This document shows, piece by piece, positions 63,278 to 64,000 of a DNA stretch of 64,000 bases (position 1 is its first letter; each line of letters opens with the position of its first letter). Source of the stretch: Streptomyces diastaticus subsp. diastaticus (GTDB lineage: Bacteria > Actinomycetota > Actinomycetes > Streptomycetales > Streptomycetaceae). Under the pieces are notes generated by a model. That model saw only the letters and a list, made by a program, of their open reading frames with translations, was not told where the DNA came from and made no database searches. The position numbers and the translations under genes were made by a program. The stretch lies in the NCBI RefSeq assembly GCF_011170125.1, contig NZ_BLLN01000005.1, positions 248,001 to 312,000 of the forward strand, given 5' to 3'.

Positions 63278-64000
63278 ATGACCCCACCAGCCACGACACC
63301 CCGCACACACTGGATCGAACCCGTACCCGGCGTCCGCCTGTGGGTGGAGGAGCACGGCGACCCGGACGCCCCCGCCCTCCTCCTGGTGATGGGCGCCGCC
63401 AGTTCCGGACTCGCCTGGCCCGACCCGCTCGTCCACGGCCTGGCCCTGCGCCACCGGGTGATCCGCTACGACCACCGCGACACCGGCAGATCGACCTGGT
63501 CCTACGCCGAGCAGCCGTACGCGGTGTCCGACCTGGCGGGGGACGCGGTCGCGGTCCTCGACGCCCTGGGCGTGGAGCGCGCACACGCGGTCGGCATGTC
63601 GCTGGGCGGCATCCTCGTCCAGCTCCTGGTCACGGACCATCCGGACCGCCTGCTGAGCGCCACCGTGCTCGGCACCTGCGCCGCCAGCGAGGCGCCGTGG
63701 ACTAGGGCCGACGGCACCCGGGCCACCCCGGCCGACCTGCCGCCCGTCGACCCACGGCTGATCGAGGCGTGGTCCCGGCCCCCCGAGGAACGGGACGAGG
63801 CAACGGAGATCGAGCACCGGCTGCGCCACTGGAAGCTGCTCAACGGCGACCAGGTCCCCTTCGACGAGGCGTTCTTCCGCGACCAGGAAGAGCGGATCAT
63901 CCGCCACACGGGCCACAGCGGGGCCAGTACGGCCCATGCCCAGGCCGACCAGTCCGGCCTGGTGCGCACCGCCGGACTGGCCCGCAACCAGGTGCCGTTC
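63278..64000 (+). CDS. alpha/beta hydrolase, 3' end beyond the window
   Basis: 241 codons are visible. The start MTPPATTPRTHWIEPVPGVR leads into a hydrolase fold with LLLVMGAASSGLAW (oxyanion region), VIRYDHRDTGRSTWSYAEQP and the nucleophile elbow AVGMSLGGILVQ, Ser108. The cap-like part follows (RHWKLLNGDQVPFDEAFFRD). Similar to RdmC-like esterases and small-molecule hydrolases. The ATG at 63278 has GAGGAG six bases upstream, and the promoter has a TetR-type operator. The gene is cut off at the right edge. Confidence 0.85.
   Translation, partial: MTPPATTPRTHWIEPVPGVRLWVEEHGDPDAPALLLVMGAASSGLAWPDPLVHGLALRHRVIRYDHRDTGRSTWSYAEQPYAVSDLAGDAVAVLDALGVERAHAVGMSLGGILVQLLVTDHPDRLLSATVLGTCAASEAPWTRADGTRATPADLPPVDPRLIEAWSRPPEERDEATEIEHRLRHWKLLNGDQVPFDEAFFRDQEERIIRHTGHSGASTAHAQADQSGLVRTAGLARNQVPF

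Overview
This window is very GC-rich, uses GTG and ATG starts behind GGAGG-type ribosome binding sites, and shows third-position G/C bias throughout. Together with NsdA-like regulators, a UvrA class II protein, universal stress proteins and secreted amidases, it reads as a Streptomyces (or close relative) chromosome. Everything here was read by eye; no database search was run.

Layout. 1-9.2 kb: a partial secreted protein, DUF488 and DoxX proteins, an MFS transporter, a family 65 glycoside phosphorylase flanked by a DsbA remnant and a broken beta-phosphoglucomutase-type HAD gene, and an ATP-dependent DNA ligase. 9.4-22.1 kb: a GNAT acetyltransferase, two related secreted N-acetylmuramoyl-L-alanine amidases, a GlcD-type FAD oxidase, divergent LysR and PAS/phosphatase-like genes, an NsdA-like regulator and a phosphotransferase-fold protein. 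22.1-30.5 kb: two universal stress proteins, each behind a DosR/DevR-like palindrome, an acyl-CoA synthetase, a Tat-exported serine hydrolase behind two phased GAAAG-type palindromes, an RlmG-like methyltransferase and a multiply frameshifted nitroreductase. 30.6-44.4 kb: secreted endonuclease I, PrsW and VanZ membrane proteins, a zinc dehydrogenase, an HTH-less TetR-like protein next to a UvrA paralogue, a 3-hydroxyisobutyrate-dehydrogenase-like enzyme, a voltage-gated-type ion channel, two peptidases and two tandem RNHCP zinc proteins.

44.6-52.9 kb is the most striking block: a tightly coupled minus-strand operon for a membrane arm of complex I (NuoA, H, J, K, L, M, N). No normal NuoB, C, D, E, F, G or I is present. 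In the place of the peripheral arm sits one 423-residue protein that looks like a NuoB-like segment, stripped of its cluster cysteines, fused through a His-rich linker to a NuoD-like segment. Key proton-channel glutamates of NuoM and NuoN are also changed.

53-59 kb: a DoxX-like protein, a fibronectin type III lipoprotein behind a DasR-like site, a PadR regulator with a 2,4-dienoyl-CoA reductase-type flavoenzyme, and a rhodanese-membrane fusion. 59.1-62.6 kb is a mobile region: an IS with 20-bp inverted ends truncates a methyltransferase gene, and a degenerate IS5-family copy lies beyond an MFS exporter gene of less GC-rich sequence. The window ends in an alpha/beta hydrolase behind a TetR-type operator.

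Convergent gene pairs are often separated by strong hairpins. No tRNA, rRNA, CRISPR array or replication origin was recognised.
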